NCBI GenBank assembly: GCA_013115145.1 | Contig: JAAPAO010000010.1 | Location: 62,001-126,000 of the forward strand | DNA length: 64,000 nucleotides | Direction: 5' to 3' | From: Perkinsus chesapeaki | Taxonomy: Eukaryota; Perkinsozoa; Perkinsida; Perkinsidae | Part shown: one piece after another, positions 12,701 through 24,061 of the stretch | Numbering within the stretch: the first letter of the stretch is position 1 | Layout: each line of letters starts with the position of its first letter | Position numbers and translations under genes: made by a program | Notes under the pieces: model-generated | What the model was told of the DNA's origin: nothing | The model's database searches: none | Seen by the model: only the letters and a program-made list of their open reading frames with translations

Positions 12701-13416
12701 CTTGATTCACCGCCATTTGCGCTCGGAGCTTACAAGAACATGCAGTTGAGGCTCTTCCCTAAGGGCTGCGGGCATGGTCCGCCGGGAGTAGTGCTCTTGC
12801 ACGGTCGGCATATTGGATGTTTTGCTCTGTCGTCAGGCAGCCTCTAATTTGGTTATGCAGAAGTCAGCGGCATGCAGTCTGTGGCTGGTCTGGAATCCTC
12901 AAGGATCGAATAGAGACAGTCGATTGCCGCCTATACGAGTAGAGTTGGCTGTTGGGAAGTAGCTGCACTGAACTCTCTTCTCAACAACCTTACCTTGTCT
13001 CTTAGATCACGGAAAGGCCCGCTTGAAATGGGTCATCACGAGTCCCTCTATGGTTGCTATGTATGGCAAGGCAACGATATCTGTGTAAGGATCGCTCTTG
13101 TTTCATTTAGTGCGTCGTTGTTAGTGAGTTGCCATTCGCGTTTGTTAGGTACTTGAGCATGAGCTCCTTGCCGATGGATCTCTGGAGGTCTCCGTGTCCA
13201 TACCGTAACTTCCGCAACGAAGTTTATAGTACATATAGACCACCAATCAGGTATCGTCAGTGGTATGATGCTTTGGAGCTCACACCGGACGAAGCCGACT
13301 TTGAGAAGGGACAGTTGAGCTCAGAAATTGCACAAAATGTGTTCCATCCAAAACCCGAAGGTGCCTCGTCGCATACGGTTCATCCACTCTACAGTCTTTT
13401 CCTCAGCGTCAGATGA
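9733..13416 (+). CDS. Multi-exon coiled-coil protein with C-terminal beta-rich domain
   Basis: A long series of short exons encodes heptad-rich sequence: MSKEVNQARLGMLGELMENR (10198), TRMQQEATSFQQLVQMFED, LDSRLAGFIRAEDAERLV, SLEKKLDMKAHETSARI, VSQLKEEKEEQLVTLNSK, RISAMEEKMQSSL, RLDAFDSKIDAVDN and ELDSRFETIGKQMLDFQ. Each is bounded by GTAAG/AG-type sites. Near 12640-12800 the reading changes to GRFLDSPPFALGAYKNMQLRLFPKG, which looks like one strand set of a TRAF/MATH-like beta-sandwich; that resemblance is tentative. A possible N-terminal exon begins at 9733 (MSGTSSSSSF). The true 5' and 3' limits are uncertain. Function unknown; a scaffold is a reasonable guess. Confidence 0.55.
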
Positions 13417-13696
13417 GCGGGAAGCATTGGGCAGTTCGAGGATGTCGATTGCTAGCAGCGCCTTTACCTTTGCACCAGACATGCCTGGCATCATGAGCAA
13501 CTCCGTTTCAGCACCTGTAGGGGTGGTATGCATGGAGGCTAGTAGGAAGTCTGTAACTAGTCGCATTTTAGTCGCCTCCAATGCCTCGGATCCCCGAATC
13601 ATCGAATCCTTTCGACCGAACGCTCCCATCACTCACCGAGCTGCAGCCAAGAGCTCTCATCAGGCCGAGCTCCGCCGCTCAAGTAGACTAATTATG

Positions 13697-13786
13697 GATC
13701 GAGGCGTGCTGTTGATACTTCCCTCAGTTGCGTTCTTTTTCGCCAACGCCAGCATTCAGCGACGGGGAAGCAACAGTCTCCAACAG
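13697..13786 (+). CDS. Possible signal-peptide first exon
   Basis: A short open stretch reads MDRGVLLILPSVAFFFANA, a plausible signal peptide, and runs to a GTAAGC donor at 13787. Acceptors and in-frame continuation downstream (about 13840-13930) could not be fixed, so this may not be a gene. The opposite strand around 13320-13630 is also open but is not convincing. Confidence 0.22.
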
Positions 13787-14019
13787 GTAAGCACTGTTTA
13801 TGTTCCATAAGTGAAACAATACTTCAGTGGTGATAGAATCCGCCCACAAACGATGAATCTTAGCACTGCAACAAGGAACCCTTTTAGCACTAGCGGCAGT
13901 GACATAGATGTTCCTACCGCACCAAACAGGTAGAAAAGACGCTTTCCTGAACATCGCGTATCGGTTGCTAGTCCATCTGCTACTGCAAGACAAACACAAC
14001 CGATGCATCGGCAACGTAA

Positions 14020-15328
14020 TTCAGTTCCCGCGAGTAAGTGTCGCTTCGCGTTGAGATTTGATCGCAGCTCTTCTGTAGGCTTTTCCCACCCCGCAGGGGC
14101 TCGCGGATCGGAAACGGTCTCTCCGAGACGATCAAATTGGACTCAATTCGCCGGTACGCCGTGAACAGTATTTATTAAATTTCCAACTCCACAGGTTGAG
14201 TAATTTAACTGCCACAATGATACTCGTTACATTTGCTAATGCCCATAGTTCGTAGCTCGAAGGGCTCGTCCGACGTGTAAAAATTGAGACAAACTATTCA
14301 AAGACACAGTTTTCTACTAAGCGATGCATTGAGTTAGTGGTGTAGCCAAGATGATGTGCGTTAGAAGCAACCTCCTACATGGAGTGGGGTGGTGATTATC
14401 AGTGCGACGGTGGATCGATCCAGTTGGTTAAAGCCACCAGAACACAGCGTAATTACTAGGCTCTAGTAGATACGCAAGTTCCGCGTGTCCTAGAAACACT
14501 TCAAACCGAACCTTGCTGAACAAGGTCTGAGAGCGTGTAGTTAATGAAAAGGCGAAAATTACTTTACCTGGTACAGTTAAGGAATTTAGATATCCTAATG
14601 CTGGCAGTAGGGAGTTTCTGGGTGACTAGAATTGGTAACCAGAGAGGAGCTCATTGACTTCTTTATTAAGGGTTCTAGGGATGCTTTGTGGTGGTATGGG
14701 ATTAGGTATAAGTGAGGATGGTTTAATGGAGGAGGCTCTTACAGAGATCTTAGAGCCGCGAAATGGCCCCAAATATTCGTCCAAAGGAAGATGGAAACTT
14801 CGAATGAAAAACGAATTCGAAGAAGCGTAAAATGAATAAGACGATTGCAGTAGTATGAGAAGTGGTTGGAGGACTCCACCGACCCAGTGGCAGGGGTAGG
14901 GTAGCTCACCGAGGGGGCGCGGGGCGAGGGGTGCGCATACCAAACGAATGGACCTTCAAATGAGCGATGTCGCTGAGACGGAAGAGTGTGCTCAACGATC
15001 CGCCCACCAGGTTTCCCTCCGAATGGCAACGCAAACCTTCCACTTGGTAGAAACGTTATTAGTACTAATAGTACAGCAAGGCGGCGCTGGCGTTAGACGC
15101 GGAGCATATTCACGCGAAGCACACTTTATGTCCCATGGTTCACAGAGGCCACCAAAAGGTCTCTGACACTACTCACTAATTGATCCTCCAATAATAAGGA
15201 GGGACGCAAGCCGTGAGAATACTACTCCGAGTAGTGTAGAAAGCACTACTCAAGAATAACATGATAACGAAGACGAGGAAGATAAGGAACAACAGTATAT
15301 AACGATTAGGATTCAGTGTGATAGAACA
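14020..15328. other. No supported gene
   Basis: Nothing in this stretch gave a convincing protein, RNA gene or repeat. It includes the 3' flank of the first ENT gene, with several short palindromic runs around 15170-15260. Confidence 0.5.
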
Positions 15329-16621
15329 TCACATATAGGCAGTCTGCTGGATAATAGTAGCAATTACGGAACCAATCAGGATACCACAAATGAGACCAAA
15401 GGCCATCACGTAACCGGCAATCTCCAACTCATCCTGCTCGTTCTGGTCCACTTGAGTTGGACCATGAATCATACACCACGAGGCCACAATACCATTGGAA
15501 CCGGCGAATAAGGCCATGATAACGAATCGGAACCAATCTTGGCTGAACGGCGATATCGTCAATTCCGCACATAAGAAGAACAATGCAATGAAAATCAAAC
15601 GACCAAATGAGGCAAAGCGAGTTCCTCGTTTAGACAAGCGTAAATGATAACTAGGGGAGGAACGGCCAATGGTATCAAAGACTTGATAGCAATAGGTCAT
15701 GAGCTGACCGAAGAGGCCGACAGATAGATCAGATGGCTTCATCTGGAAGACGAGCCAAGGGAAGACAGTGAAAGTAATAGTGAAACTAAGCCACACGTTA
15801 AAGGCTTGTGGCATAGTATCCCACACGACGTGACCGAGAGGGCGCTTCATCTGTCTTTTCAGCTCGAACTTATGTCGACCTTCCTCAAGCTCAAGAACAC
15901 CAGACATTAAGGGATGACGCTGCATACCATACTTGTACATAGGAATGGTAAGGAAGTTAGCAATCATTCCCAGACCAAAGAATAACACCATACGAGGGTA
16001 AGCGTAGTCGGTGACACCGCAGCCTTGAAGTATGGCTTGGCAGAGCCTGTCAAGGGGCCAAGCAATGAGGCCGGATACACCCTCACCTATAAGAATGAAC
16101 TCGGTGCATACAGGGTCCACGAGTGCAGCCAAACCAAACATAGATGATTCCATGAGCGAGTTGGCAAAGCCGAAAATACCAATGAGAGCACAACCAGCTC
16201 CGAAGCCAGCCGCGTGGTCGTTCCTGGCGAATGTGATGGCACAAACAGCAATAAGAATCATGCTTATACCCATAACGATACAGCCAGTGTAGAAACGAGG
16301 ACCGAATTTGAATCGGTTACCGATCCATACAAGCATCAACTGACCAGCATTGATGCAAAGTGAGTAGCACAGAGAGCACCAAGTTCCATAGGCATCACCG
16401 AAGGCATCAATTAGTGTGCCCAGCTCGCCAAGAATGAAGTTCCAACCAAGAAGGGCTACACAGCCAATAACACAGAACATAGCCTTCAGTTTCCAGTCAA
16501 CATGTTTTCTCTCGTCTTTTGCTGGTTGGACAGGAACAGCCTCCTCCATAGACTCAACGGTAGTCGTATCATCTTCGTTAGGAGTATTCTTCTTTGGAGC
16601 GAAGCAAGTGAAGACGGTCAT
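15329..16621 (-). CDS. Equilibrative nucleoside transporter family protein, copy 1
   Basis: ENT (SLC29) proteins move nucleosides or nucleobases across membranes, usually with eleven helices. This intronless gene gives about 430 residues when started at MTVFTCF, the start that matches copies 2 and 4; the frame stays open for 65 more codons upstream. Family marks are LLGWNFILGE in helix 1 (the ENT 'PWN' region), FTITFTVFPW, RLIFIALFFLC (ENT helix 8 type) and SNGIVASWCMIHGPTQVD, followed by AGYVMAFGLICGILIGS, which aligns with the ENT C-terminal 'SNG..AS.CM..GP' block. The short N-terminal tail is hydrophilic and contains CF, possibly acylated (inference). It is the most downstream of four tandem same-strand copies. 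Confidence 0.9.
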   Translation of the reverse strand: MTVFTCFAPKKNTPNEDDTTTVESMEEAVPVQPAKDERKHVDWKLKAMFCVIGCVALLGWNFILGELGTLIDAFGDAYGTWCSLCYSLCINAGQLMLVWIGNRFKFGPRFYTGCIVMGISMILIAVCAITFARNDHAAGFGAGCALIGIFGFANSLMESSMFGLAALVDPVCTEFILIGEGVSGLIAWPLDRLCQAILQGCGVTDYAYPRMVLFFGLGMIANFLTIPMYKYGMQRHPLMSGVLELEEGRHKFELKRQMKRPLGHVVWDTMPQAFNVWLSFTITFTVFPWLVFQMKPSDLSVGLFGQLMTYCYQVFDTIGRSSPSYHLRLSKRGTRFASFGRLIFIALFFLCAELTISPFSQDWFRFVIMALFAGSNGIVASWCMIHGPTQVDQNEQDELEIAGYVMAFGLICGILIGSVIATIIQQTAYM

Positions 16622-16879
16622 AGGAAGGTAGAGGGGGCTGGTAAAGGAACTGAAAAACACGATTAAAGGTGCTGGCGCGGAAAATGAAAAAAGCACAAAT
16701 CGAAGGGTAAGAAACAATGTTGATAACCAACTTGCATATAGCCTACAGTAGGAGCGAGTAATCGAACTGTACAGGTGGCTCAATAGCCACCTCGCTGTTG
16801 AACTGGTGAACCTCAAAAATAATAATATTGGACCAGTAATCTCTGTACAAACTAGAAACTTGATTGTTAGCCGTTATAG

Positions 16880-18133
16880 TTACATATACGCAACTTGTTG
16901 AATGATGGTTGCTATGACGGAACCGATAAGTATACCGAATATTAGAGCGAATGCCATAACATAGCCTGCGACTTCCATCTCCTCCTTCTCAGACTGATCA
17001 ACTTGGGAGGGCCCATGAATCATACACCATGTTGCTACCACACCATTAGAGCCCGCAAACAAAGCCATAATTACAAAGCGGAACCAGTCCTGATTGAAAG
17101 GGGAGAAAGTGAGATGTACACACAAGAAGAAGAGAGGAATGAAAATAATCCTCGCCAAACACGCATAACGCGTGACCTTCTTGCCGAGGCGAATACGGAG
17201 GTTCGGGGCAAAACGACCTAAAGTATCAAAAACTTGATAACAATAGGTCATTAGCTGACCGAAGGTTGTAGTAGCCATAGAGGATGGTACCATGTGGAAG
17301 ATAAGCCAAGGGAAGACAGTGAAGGTAATAGTGAAGTTCGCCCATACATTGAAGGCCATAGGCATAGTATCCCAGATAACCTTATTAATGGGACGCTTCA
17401 TGCTCTTGTTCAATTCGAACTTATCCCTGTTAGCTTCGATCTCGAATACACGGACCATATATGGATGAGTCTCTGTAGCATACTTGTACATTGGGATGAC
17501 TGCAAGATTAGCCAACAGAGCCAGCCCATAAAAGAATACCATCCTAGGGTACTGATAGTCAGTTACACCACATGCTTGAAGAATAGCCTGGCATAACATA
17601 TCAACCGGCCAGGCCAATAGACCAGCAACGCCCTCACCAATCATAATCCACTCGGTGCACTCGGAAGTAACAAGAGCGGCTAGACCGAACATAGACGATT
17701 CCATAAGGGCGTTGGCGAAACCGAAAGTACCGATGAAGACACAACCACATGCGAATCCTGCCCACTGATGCTCGCGGGCGAATGTTATGGCACAGATGGC
17801 AATGAGCATTTGCGAGATACCCATACCGAGGCAACCTATGTAGAACCTGGGACCGAACTTGAAACGGTTACCCATATAGACCAGCAGAAGCTGTCCAGCG
17901 TTAATGCACAGAGAATAGCACAGAGACACCCAGGTTCCATAGGATTCACCGAATGCATCAATCAGGGTACCCAACTCGCCGAGGATGAAGTTCCAACCGA
18001 GAAGGGCAACGCAACCGATGACGCAGAACTGAGCCTGAAGCTTCCAATCGCATCGAGGTTCAGTAACTTTCTTGACGTTGCTCGCACCGTCACTGTCCGT
18101 CTTGGGAGTTGCAAAGCACGAAAAAATATTCAT
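16880..18133 (-). CDS. Equilibrative nucleoside transporter family protein, copy 2
   Basis: An intronless gene of about 417 residues starting MNIFSCF, paralogous to copies 1, 3 and 4. It carries the same marks: LLGWNFILGELGTLIDAFG, FTITFTVFPW, RIIFIPLFFLC and SNGVVATWCMIHGPSQVD. Between helices it has the family-specific TECTEWIMIGEGVAGLLAWP, shared closely with copy 4, while copies 1 and 3 share the FILIGEGVSGLIAWP version. The array therefore seems to contain two subtypes. Substrate unknown; nucleoside or nucleobase uptake is expected from the family. Confidence 0.9.
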   Translation of the reverse strand: MNIFSCFATPKTDSDGASNVKKVTEPRCDWKLQAQFCVIGCVALLGWNFILGELGTLIDAFGESYGTWVSLCYSLCINAGQLLLVYMGNRFKFGPRFYIGCLGMGISQMLIAICAITFAREHQWAGFACGCVFIGTFGFANALMESSMFGLAALVTSECTEWIMIGEGVAGLLAWPVDMLCQAILQACGVTDYQYPRMVFFYGLALLANLAVIPMYKYATETHPYMVRVFEIEANRDKFELNKSMKRPINKVIWDTMPMAFNVWANFTITFTVFPWLIFHMVPSSMATTTFGQLMTYCYQVFDTLGRFAPNLRIRLGKKVTRYACLARIIFIPLFFLCVHLTFSPFNQDWFRFVIMALFAGSNGVVATWCMIHGPSQVDQSEKEEMEVAGYVMAFALIFGILIGSVIATIIQQVAYM

Positions 18134-19281
18134 TAGAGGAACAAAGCTGCACAAAGGTCGTGAGAGTCATGACCACCCCCCTCCCTATGAGTTCTCCCTA
18201 GTAATCTAGGTATCTAAGCTAATCATAACTCTAGTATATACTACTTGAGAGGATAGCTCTCCAAGCATCTAAGTTCCCCATCAAGCAGCACCAACAGCTG
18301 TATTCAATCCCCCTGGGCTGTCTCCTCAACACAGTTCTTAGCGTGAGTTCCCCTTTGTGTGCTACTCTGTCCCCCTACCGCAAGAAAAGAGGATGGGCTC
18401 GCCCTATTCACTAAAAAGGCGGGAAACTGAGCGCAAAGGTTGATAGAACGCATCCGCCTAGTTGTAATTTGCGCCACGAAGTATGCGCGGGGGAGTGAAC
18501 CTACCAATTGCACGCACGCGCATAGCGCGAGGAACATGGCCAAATCAAAGCGAGCGCTCTGTGGACGAGGAATACTCGGTGAAGGAAAACGAGAGCATCC
18601 CTTATGATAAGTTCACAATGAGGTTACTTTGATGAATGCGGAATGAGGACACACAAACGCCAGGCGCACTTAGGAAGCCAAAAAATTAATAAGGAACATC
18701 CAGACTGAGACCCGACACGTGCTAAATACCCGGACAAACTCCTACCGATAACACCGTTTGATTATTAATTGACTGCAAGCGGACAAGTATGAGGACATAC
18801 TGTGCATTGTGATTGTAGTGTGCACTGGGAACTTCTGGATGATGATGGTGACCCACCGCACAGCGACTCAGCAGGGCCTCTGCCTTACATACTCCACCAT
18901 GGGGTTCTATAACCCGCTTTTCTAACAGCTTCGGTTTATACCCACAGCTTACAACTGAAGCTTTGCACGAATATGGAGACAGTTTCACTTCTCGTAACAC
19001 AAGTTTTGCTGAACAACGCGATGTACAACTACTCACCCATTAGAGGGTACCATTCGACCGAGGAGCGCAGCCACCCAAGTACCACGCTTTTCAGACAAAG
19101 GTCAACTCAACAAACAATATTTTCTTTTTCAAGCGTGATGTCTGTGGATTGGTATCCTCTTTGGAGATAAGTGTGAGTTTAAAACAGCTCATTAGCACTA
19201 GTAAGTTGAAGGTAAGGAGGGTACACGGCAGTGGTTCGAAGAAAATGCTAATCAAGCCTGGTTGAGACAAATAACTCACAA
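18134..19281. other. ENT intergenic region, no supported gene
   Basis: About 1.1 kb between ENT copies 2 and 3. Open frames here are short, and none resembles a known protein. It should contain the promoter of copy 2 and the 3' end of copy 3. Confidence 0.5.
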
Positions 19282-20649
19282 TTACATGTACGCAGTTTGC
19301 TTAATAATAGTAGCAAGAACGGAGCCTGTTAGGATACCGCAGATCAAACCGAATGACATAACATAACCGGCGATCTCCAGTTCTTCCTTCTCGTTTCGAT
19401 CGACCTGCGTAGGGCCATGAATCATACAAGAAGCTGCGAGGATTCCGTTGGTTATCCCCAAGAAAGCCATAATAACGAAGCGGAACCAATCCTCAGAAAA
19501 TGGTGCAAACGAGAGATGTATACACAGAAAGAACAAAGGAATAAAAACCAGACGGCATAAAGCAGCATACGGGGTTGCCTTTTTACCCAGACGAACGTGA
19601 TAGGATGGCGACGCACGTCCTACTGTATCACATACTTGATAACAATACGTCATCAGTTTGCCGAACTCTGTGGGGGATAAGGAAGATGGACTCATCTCGA
19701 AGATGGTCCATGGGAAAACAGTATAAGAGATAGTAAAGCTGAACCAGACGGTTAGAGCCTGTGGCGCTACATCGCGAAGGATACAAACCAACGGACGCTT
19801 TGTCTCTTTCTTTAAACAGAACTCCTGGCGGCCCTCTTCAATCTCAAGGGCCTTTATAATAACAGGATGATGCTGCATAGCATACTTATACATAGGAATA
19901 GTAGCAAAGTTGACGAGCATACCGATACCAAAGAATAGTACCATACGGGGATAAGCGTAGTCGGTGACACCAAAGGCTTCAATGATAACTTGGCAGAGCA
20001 TATCCAACGGCCAGGCTATGAGACCGGATACTCCTTCGCCGATCAGAATGAACTGCATTGATACTGGACCAACTAAAGCAGCCAAACCAAACATGGTGGA
20101 CTCCATAACCGCATTAGCAAAGCCATAGACACCCACGAACACACAGCCTGCAGCGAGCCCAGCCATCTGGTTGGTCCTGGCGAATGTGATGGCGCAAATA
20201 GCAATAAGAATCATGCTTACACCCATGACGAAACAACCAACGTAGAAACGAGGACCAAACTTGAATCGGTTACCGAACCAAATAAGGGTTAGCTGACCAG
20301 CATTAATACACAGAGAGAAGCACAGCGAGCACCAGGTGCCATAGACCCCGCCAAAGGCATCAATTAGTGTACCCAGCTCGCCAAGGATAAAGTTCCAACC
20401 AAGAAGGGCTACACAGCCAATAACACCGAACATAGCCTTCAGTTTCCAATCGATGTACATGTTCTTTGGTGTCTTCGCGCTTATACCCTCTATAGAGGAC
20501 GTATCAACTTCAATGGAAGGATACCGGCTCTCTGCGGACGCGAAAACCTTGGCCCTCGGCGAAGACTCGGCCAGTCGTGTCATTAGCGAAGGAGCAGCAC
20601 TGTCGAAACTAAACGAGAAATCCTTACTAAGAATCTCTCGGGAACTCAT
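19282..20649 (-). CDS. Equilibrative nucleoside transporter family protein, copy 3
   Basis: An intronless gene of 455 residues. It has the same transmembrane core as its neighbours (LLGWNFILGELGTLIDAFG, FTISYTVFPW, RLVFIPLFFLC, GYVMSFGLICGILTGS). It differs in a longer N-terminal tail, MSSREILSKDFSFSF, that lacks the CF motif and is rich in Ser, Thr and acidic residues. This cytosolic tail could be a regulatory or sorting region (inference). The GIT replacement of the usual GSN before NGI is a small local divergence. Confidence 0.9.
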   Translation of the reverse strand: MSSREILSKDFSFSFDSAAPSLMTRLAESSPRAKVFASAESRYPSIEVDTSSIEGISAKTPKNMYIDWKLKAMFGVIGCVALLGWNFILGELGTLIDAFGGVYGTWCSLCFSLCINAGQLTLIWFGNRFKFGPRFYVGCFVMGVSMILIAICAITFARTNQMAGLAAGCVFVGVYGFANAVMESTMFGLAALVGPVSMQFILIGEGVSGLIAWPLDMLCQVIIEAFGVTDYAYPRMVLFFGIGMLVNFATIPMYKYAMQHHPVIIKALEIEEGRQEFCLKKETKRPLVCILRDVAPQALTVWFSFTISYTVFPWTIFEMSPSSLSPTEFGKLMTYCYQVCDTVGRASPSYHVRLGKKATPYAALCRLVFIPLFFLCIHLSFAPFSEDWFRFVIMAFLGITNGILAASCMIHGPTQVDRNEKEELEIAGYVMSFGLICGILTGSVLATIIKQTAYM

Positions 20650-21132
20650 AAGTTAGAAATATGCCGAGCCCCGACGCTTCAATCCCTTCCGCTAATTCAA
20701 TAACCCGCTTGATCCAGCACGGCTTAATGAAACATATCGCTGTATTTAATGCAATTCCGCCGAAGTGTGCAGCACAGACCCACCCATTCTTGATTTAAAA
20801 TCTCACTTAGCGCCACATGAATGGTATGGTTGGTAGGAAACAAATGATCATCGATAGATGCTGCTGTTGTTGTTTTATTATTATTAAAGATATAGACAGT
20901 GGTAGAACAAACTGTTAATAGTAGATACATTTTGTGGTCTAGGGCCAATATGGCCAAAATGCATCCATACCGCCCCAACTAAAGTGCTACGAGTTCAACA
21001 GGTTTTCACCGTCCCCTAGAACGAGGCCGGTTCCCTGGTGAGTATAAAGCGAAACGCCGGAGACACCGGTCGACAGGCGGCAATAGCGGGTACCCGCGGT
21101 GGCTGATAAACTAGGATCATACAAGAACTATT
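20650..21132. other. ENT intergenic region
   Basis: Roughly 480 bp between ENT copies 3 and 4 with no convincing gene. It must hold the promoter of copy 3 and the 3' untranslated region of copy 4. Confidence 0.5.
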
Positions 21133-22413
21133 TTACATATAAGCACACTGCTGTATAATGGTAGCGATAATAGAACCAAGGAAGATACCGAGAATAAGGG
21201 CAAATGCCATAACGTAACCAGCAATCTCTAATTCTTCCTTCTCATTTTGGTCTACTTGCTCGGGGCCGTAAATCATACACCAAGTGGCAACAGAACCATT
21301 GGTAAAGGCAAATAGGGCCATAATTACAAACCGCCACCAATCAGAGTGGAATGGAGGAACATCAACGCTGAAGTTGAGGAAGAATAATGCGATAAATATT
21401 ACTCGACCGAGAGCAACCCATCGAATTATCTTCTTACCAAGACGGAAGTGCAGATTGGGAGAGAATCTACCGATGGTATCAAAAACTTGGAAACAGTAAG
21501 TCATCAGTTGACCAAACTGATCTGTTGAGAGTGCCGAGGGGACCATTTGGAAGATAGTCCACGGGAAGACAACGAAACTGATCGTAAAGCTAGCACACAC
21601 ATTGAAGGCCATGGGGATAGTATCCTTAACAACCTTGCTGGTAGGTCGCTTCATAGTCTTCTTAAGTTGGAACTTCGCTCTATCTTCCTCAATTTTATAT
21701 ACAGGTTGCATGAAAGGATGCTTTTGCATACCAAACATATACATAGGAATAATAGCAAAGTTAGCAAGCATAGCCAAGCCATAGAAGAAAATCATACGAG
21801 GGTACATATAATCAGTCACACCACAGCCAACAAGGATAGCCTGACAGAGTCTATCCACAGGCCAGGCCAATAAACCAGCAATACCCTCACCGATCATAAT
21901 CCACTCTGTGCACTCAGCAGTGACAAGAGCGGCTAGACCGAACATAGACGATTCCATCAGAGCATTGGCGAAACCGAAGATACCCACAAAAACGCAACCA
22001 AACACGAATCCAAGAGTTCGGTTTTGTTGAGCCCAAGTAGCAGCGCAAATGGCTAACAATATCTGGGACAGACCCATACCAATGCAACCAATATAAAAAC
22101 GAGGGCCGAACTTGAACCTGTTACCCATATACACCAGCAGCAGTTGGCCGCAGTTAATAAAGAATGAGTAACATAGAGACACCCAGGTTCCGTACGCCTC
22201 ACCGAAGGCATCGATAAGAGCGCCCAGTTCACCAAGGATGAAGTTCCAACCAAGAAGGGCAACACAACCAATGATACAGAACATAGTCTTTAGTTTCCAA
22301 TCGCAGGTTGGCTCCTTGGTCACCTGGGTCGTTGCTTTAGAGGAGCCCGGAGAACCCGCCTCGGTCACCTCATCATCGTGTTTCTCCTTCTTCCCAAAGC
22401 ACGAAAATGCCAT
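21133..22413 (-). CDS. Equilibrative nucleoside transporter family protein, copy 4
   Basis: An intronless gene of about 426 residues started at MAFSCFGKK, by analogy with copies 1 and 2; the frame extends 29 codons further upstream. Family marks are LLGWNFILGELGALIDAFG, FTISFVVFPW, RVIFIALFFLN and SNG-like NGSVATWCMIYGPEQVD, followed by AGYVMAFALILGIFLGS. The TECTEW-type loop (here AECTEWIMIGEGIAG) groups it with copy 2. It is the most upstream member of the tandem array. All four copies lack introns although most neighbours have many. Confidence 0.9.
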   Translation of the reverse strand: MAFSCFGKKEKHDDEVTEAGSPGSSKATTQVTKEPTCDWKLKTMFCIIGCVALLGWNFILGELGALIDAFGEAYGTWVSLCYSFFINCGQLLLVYMGNRFKFGPRFYIGCIGMGLSQILLAICAATWAQQNRTLGFVFGCVFVGIFGFANALMESSMFGLAALVTAECTEWIMIGEGIAGLLAWPVDRLCQAILVGCGVTDYMYPRMIFFYGLAMLANFAIIPMYMFGMQKHPFMQPVYKIEEDRAKFQLKKTMKRPTSKVVKDTIPMAFNVCASFTISFVVFPWTIFQMVPSALSTDQFGQLMTYCFQVFDTIGRFSPNLHFRLGKKIIRWVALGRVIFIALFFLNFSVDVPPFHSDWWRFVIMALFAFTNGSVATWCMIYGPEQVDQNEKEELEIAGYVMAFALILGIFLGSIIATIIQQCAYM

Positions 22414-22867
22414 AGTCAAAAAGTTTAAACTGAAAATAAACCTCGAATGATTCAAACCCACGTGCAATACTACAGGTGTGAAAAAGTACACCCTCGCCAA
22501 TTACACCCCTACCGGAAGGCACACTCAACCGACCTACAACACTAGCTACTGCTGGACACAGCATCGCTAGCGCAGCTCATATCATAGCGGCTTGGACACA
22601 AAAGGGGGACAATCAGAGATACCACCGTGGTCACTGAACACTGGTCAGCACGCATGCCCACCGCACGGTTGGTTCCCCTCGACAGCGGGGCAATCTCGGG
22701 GAGACTATTAAAAACTCAACAGGACATAGCAGGGCAACGGGGTAGGTGACACTGATGTGGAGGAGCATGCTTGAGTGGTACCAAGCCTACGGTCAGGAGA
22801 ATCTTCGAGCTCGCTAGCAGTTTGCTTGCTCATGCCTTTTCGAGTAAGGAGCGCCTCGGCTGGGCTC

Positions 22868-23849
22868 CTAGTCGGGACCTGAGGTTTTGGGAATATCACT
22901 ATGCTGCCGAGCTCGGTCCATATCCTCAGACCTCACTCTAGGGAGATTGACACACGTCATAATGCCGCCCGGGTTGCTTGGTGGCACAAAGCTTGGTATT
23001 TCACAATGCCAGTTGTCTCCTTGCTCTTCCTCTTCCACCGTTAAACCCGGGGCTAGCTGACGATTCGCTAACCTTGCTGATAGCACCGACAGGCTCACGA
23101 CTAGACAATTAGTAGCGCGGTCTATCGCACCGCCGTCAAGGAGAGGATAGAGGCCCTCCTTGTTGATGCGTAGGATAGGCAGATCATCACCATCCTTCAG
23201 CACTTGCACAAAGTGCTTCTTCTCGAGTGAGGCACTCAAAATCTTCTGCGGAGCCGTCCCAACTTTTATACCGACCTTCAATGAGATTACTCCTTTACAG
23301 CTCAGCTTTACCTAAACAGGATATTGATAGACCAGAAGTATCAGCGGCCAGCGTACGTTCAGCACCGGCTGCGACCACTCCTTTCCCTCAACTGCCGCAA
23401 GTTCTATTTCCAAGGTTTCTATGCCTGCAATGCTGAACGCTTGGGACTTCACCGCTGGCTGACCAGGTAGCAGAGCCTCTGATGAAGCCTAGAAGTGGTA
23501 TGACCCTCAACAGGAGCCTACCTCGAGCGTTGTGGATAGCCCACCGGGCCTTCCTCACCATTTTGTTACGAACCACTTCCAGGCAGCTCATAATCTTCTG
23601 GCCTTCTGCTGGTGAAATAGAAGTAGGCGTCACTTCTCTGACGCCTCCCGTTGTCCCGTCAACCTCGGCCCCTGGAACGCCTTTTAGTGTCCAGGGTGCT
23701 CGAAAAGACTCCAGCTCAAGCCTTACAGTGATTGAGTCCGTCCTTTGGTCGTATCTGCCAATCCACCTGGGAAAGAGAGTACTCCCAGTCCTACGCTTCT
23801 TTAAGAGAGCAGACTCCTCGGAGCTGGACGGGTGTTTCAGTACTCCCAC
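22868..23849 (-). CDS. Unrecognised coding exons, perhaps 3' part of the coiled-coil gene
   Basis: Two open blocks on the minus strand look coding. One (23849-23390) includes ALLKKRRTGSTLFPRWIGRY and KIMSCLEVVRNKMVRKARWA and ends near a GTAGG donor. The other (23281-22870) includes VGIKVGTAPQKILSASLEKK and DLPILRINKEGLYPLL. The opposite strand is also open over 23482-24021 but is Ser/Pro-rich and less protein-like. These exons sit directly downstream of the coiled-coil exons on the same strand and may belong to that gene. No domain was recognised. Confidence 0.4.
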
Positions 23850-24061
23850 CTTCTGGTGTGAAGTTGTGGCTGTCTACCCGCACACAATGCCTCTTCCCCA
23901 CAGTTACATACCCCGAGAAGTTGTGAACCTCTGGTGGGCCTTCGATGTCGACCTATCAGCTTCACCACATGTACTATACGACGACCAACTCTATACGTCT
24001 TACACCTATCATACCCGGTAGAGGATGTGACTTCCGGCTATCTCTTCTCATACTCCCGCCC

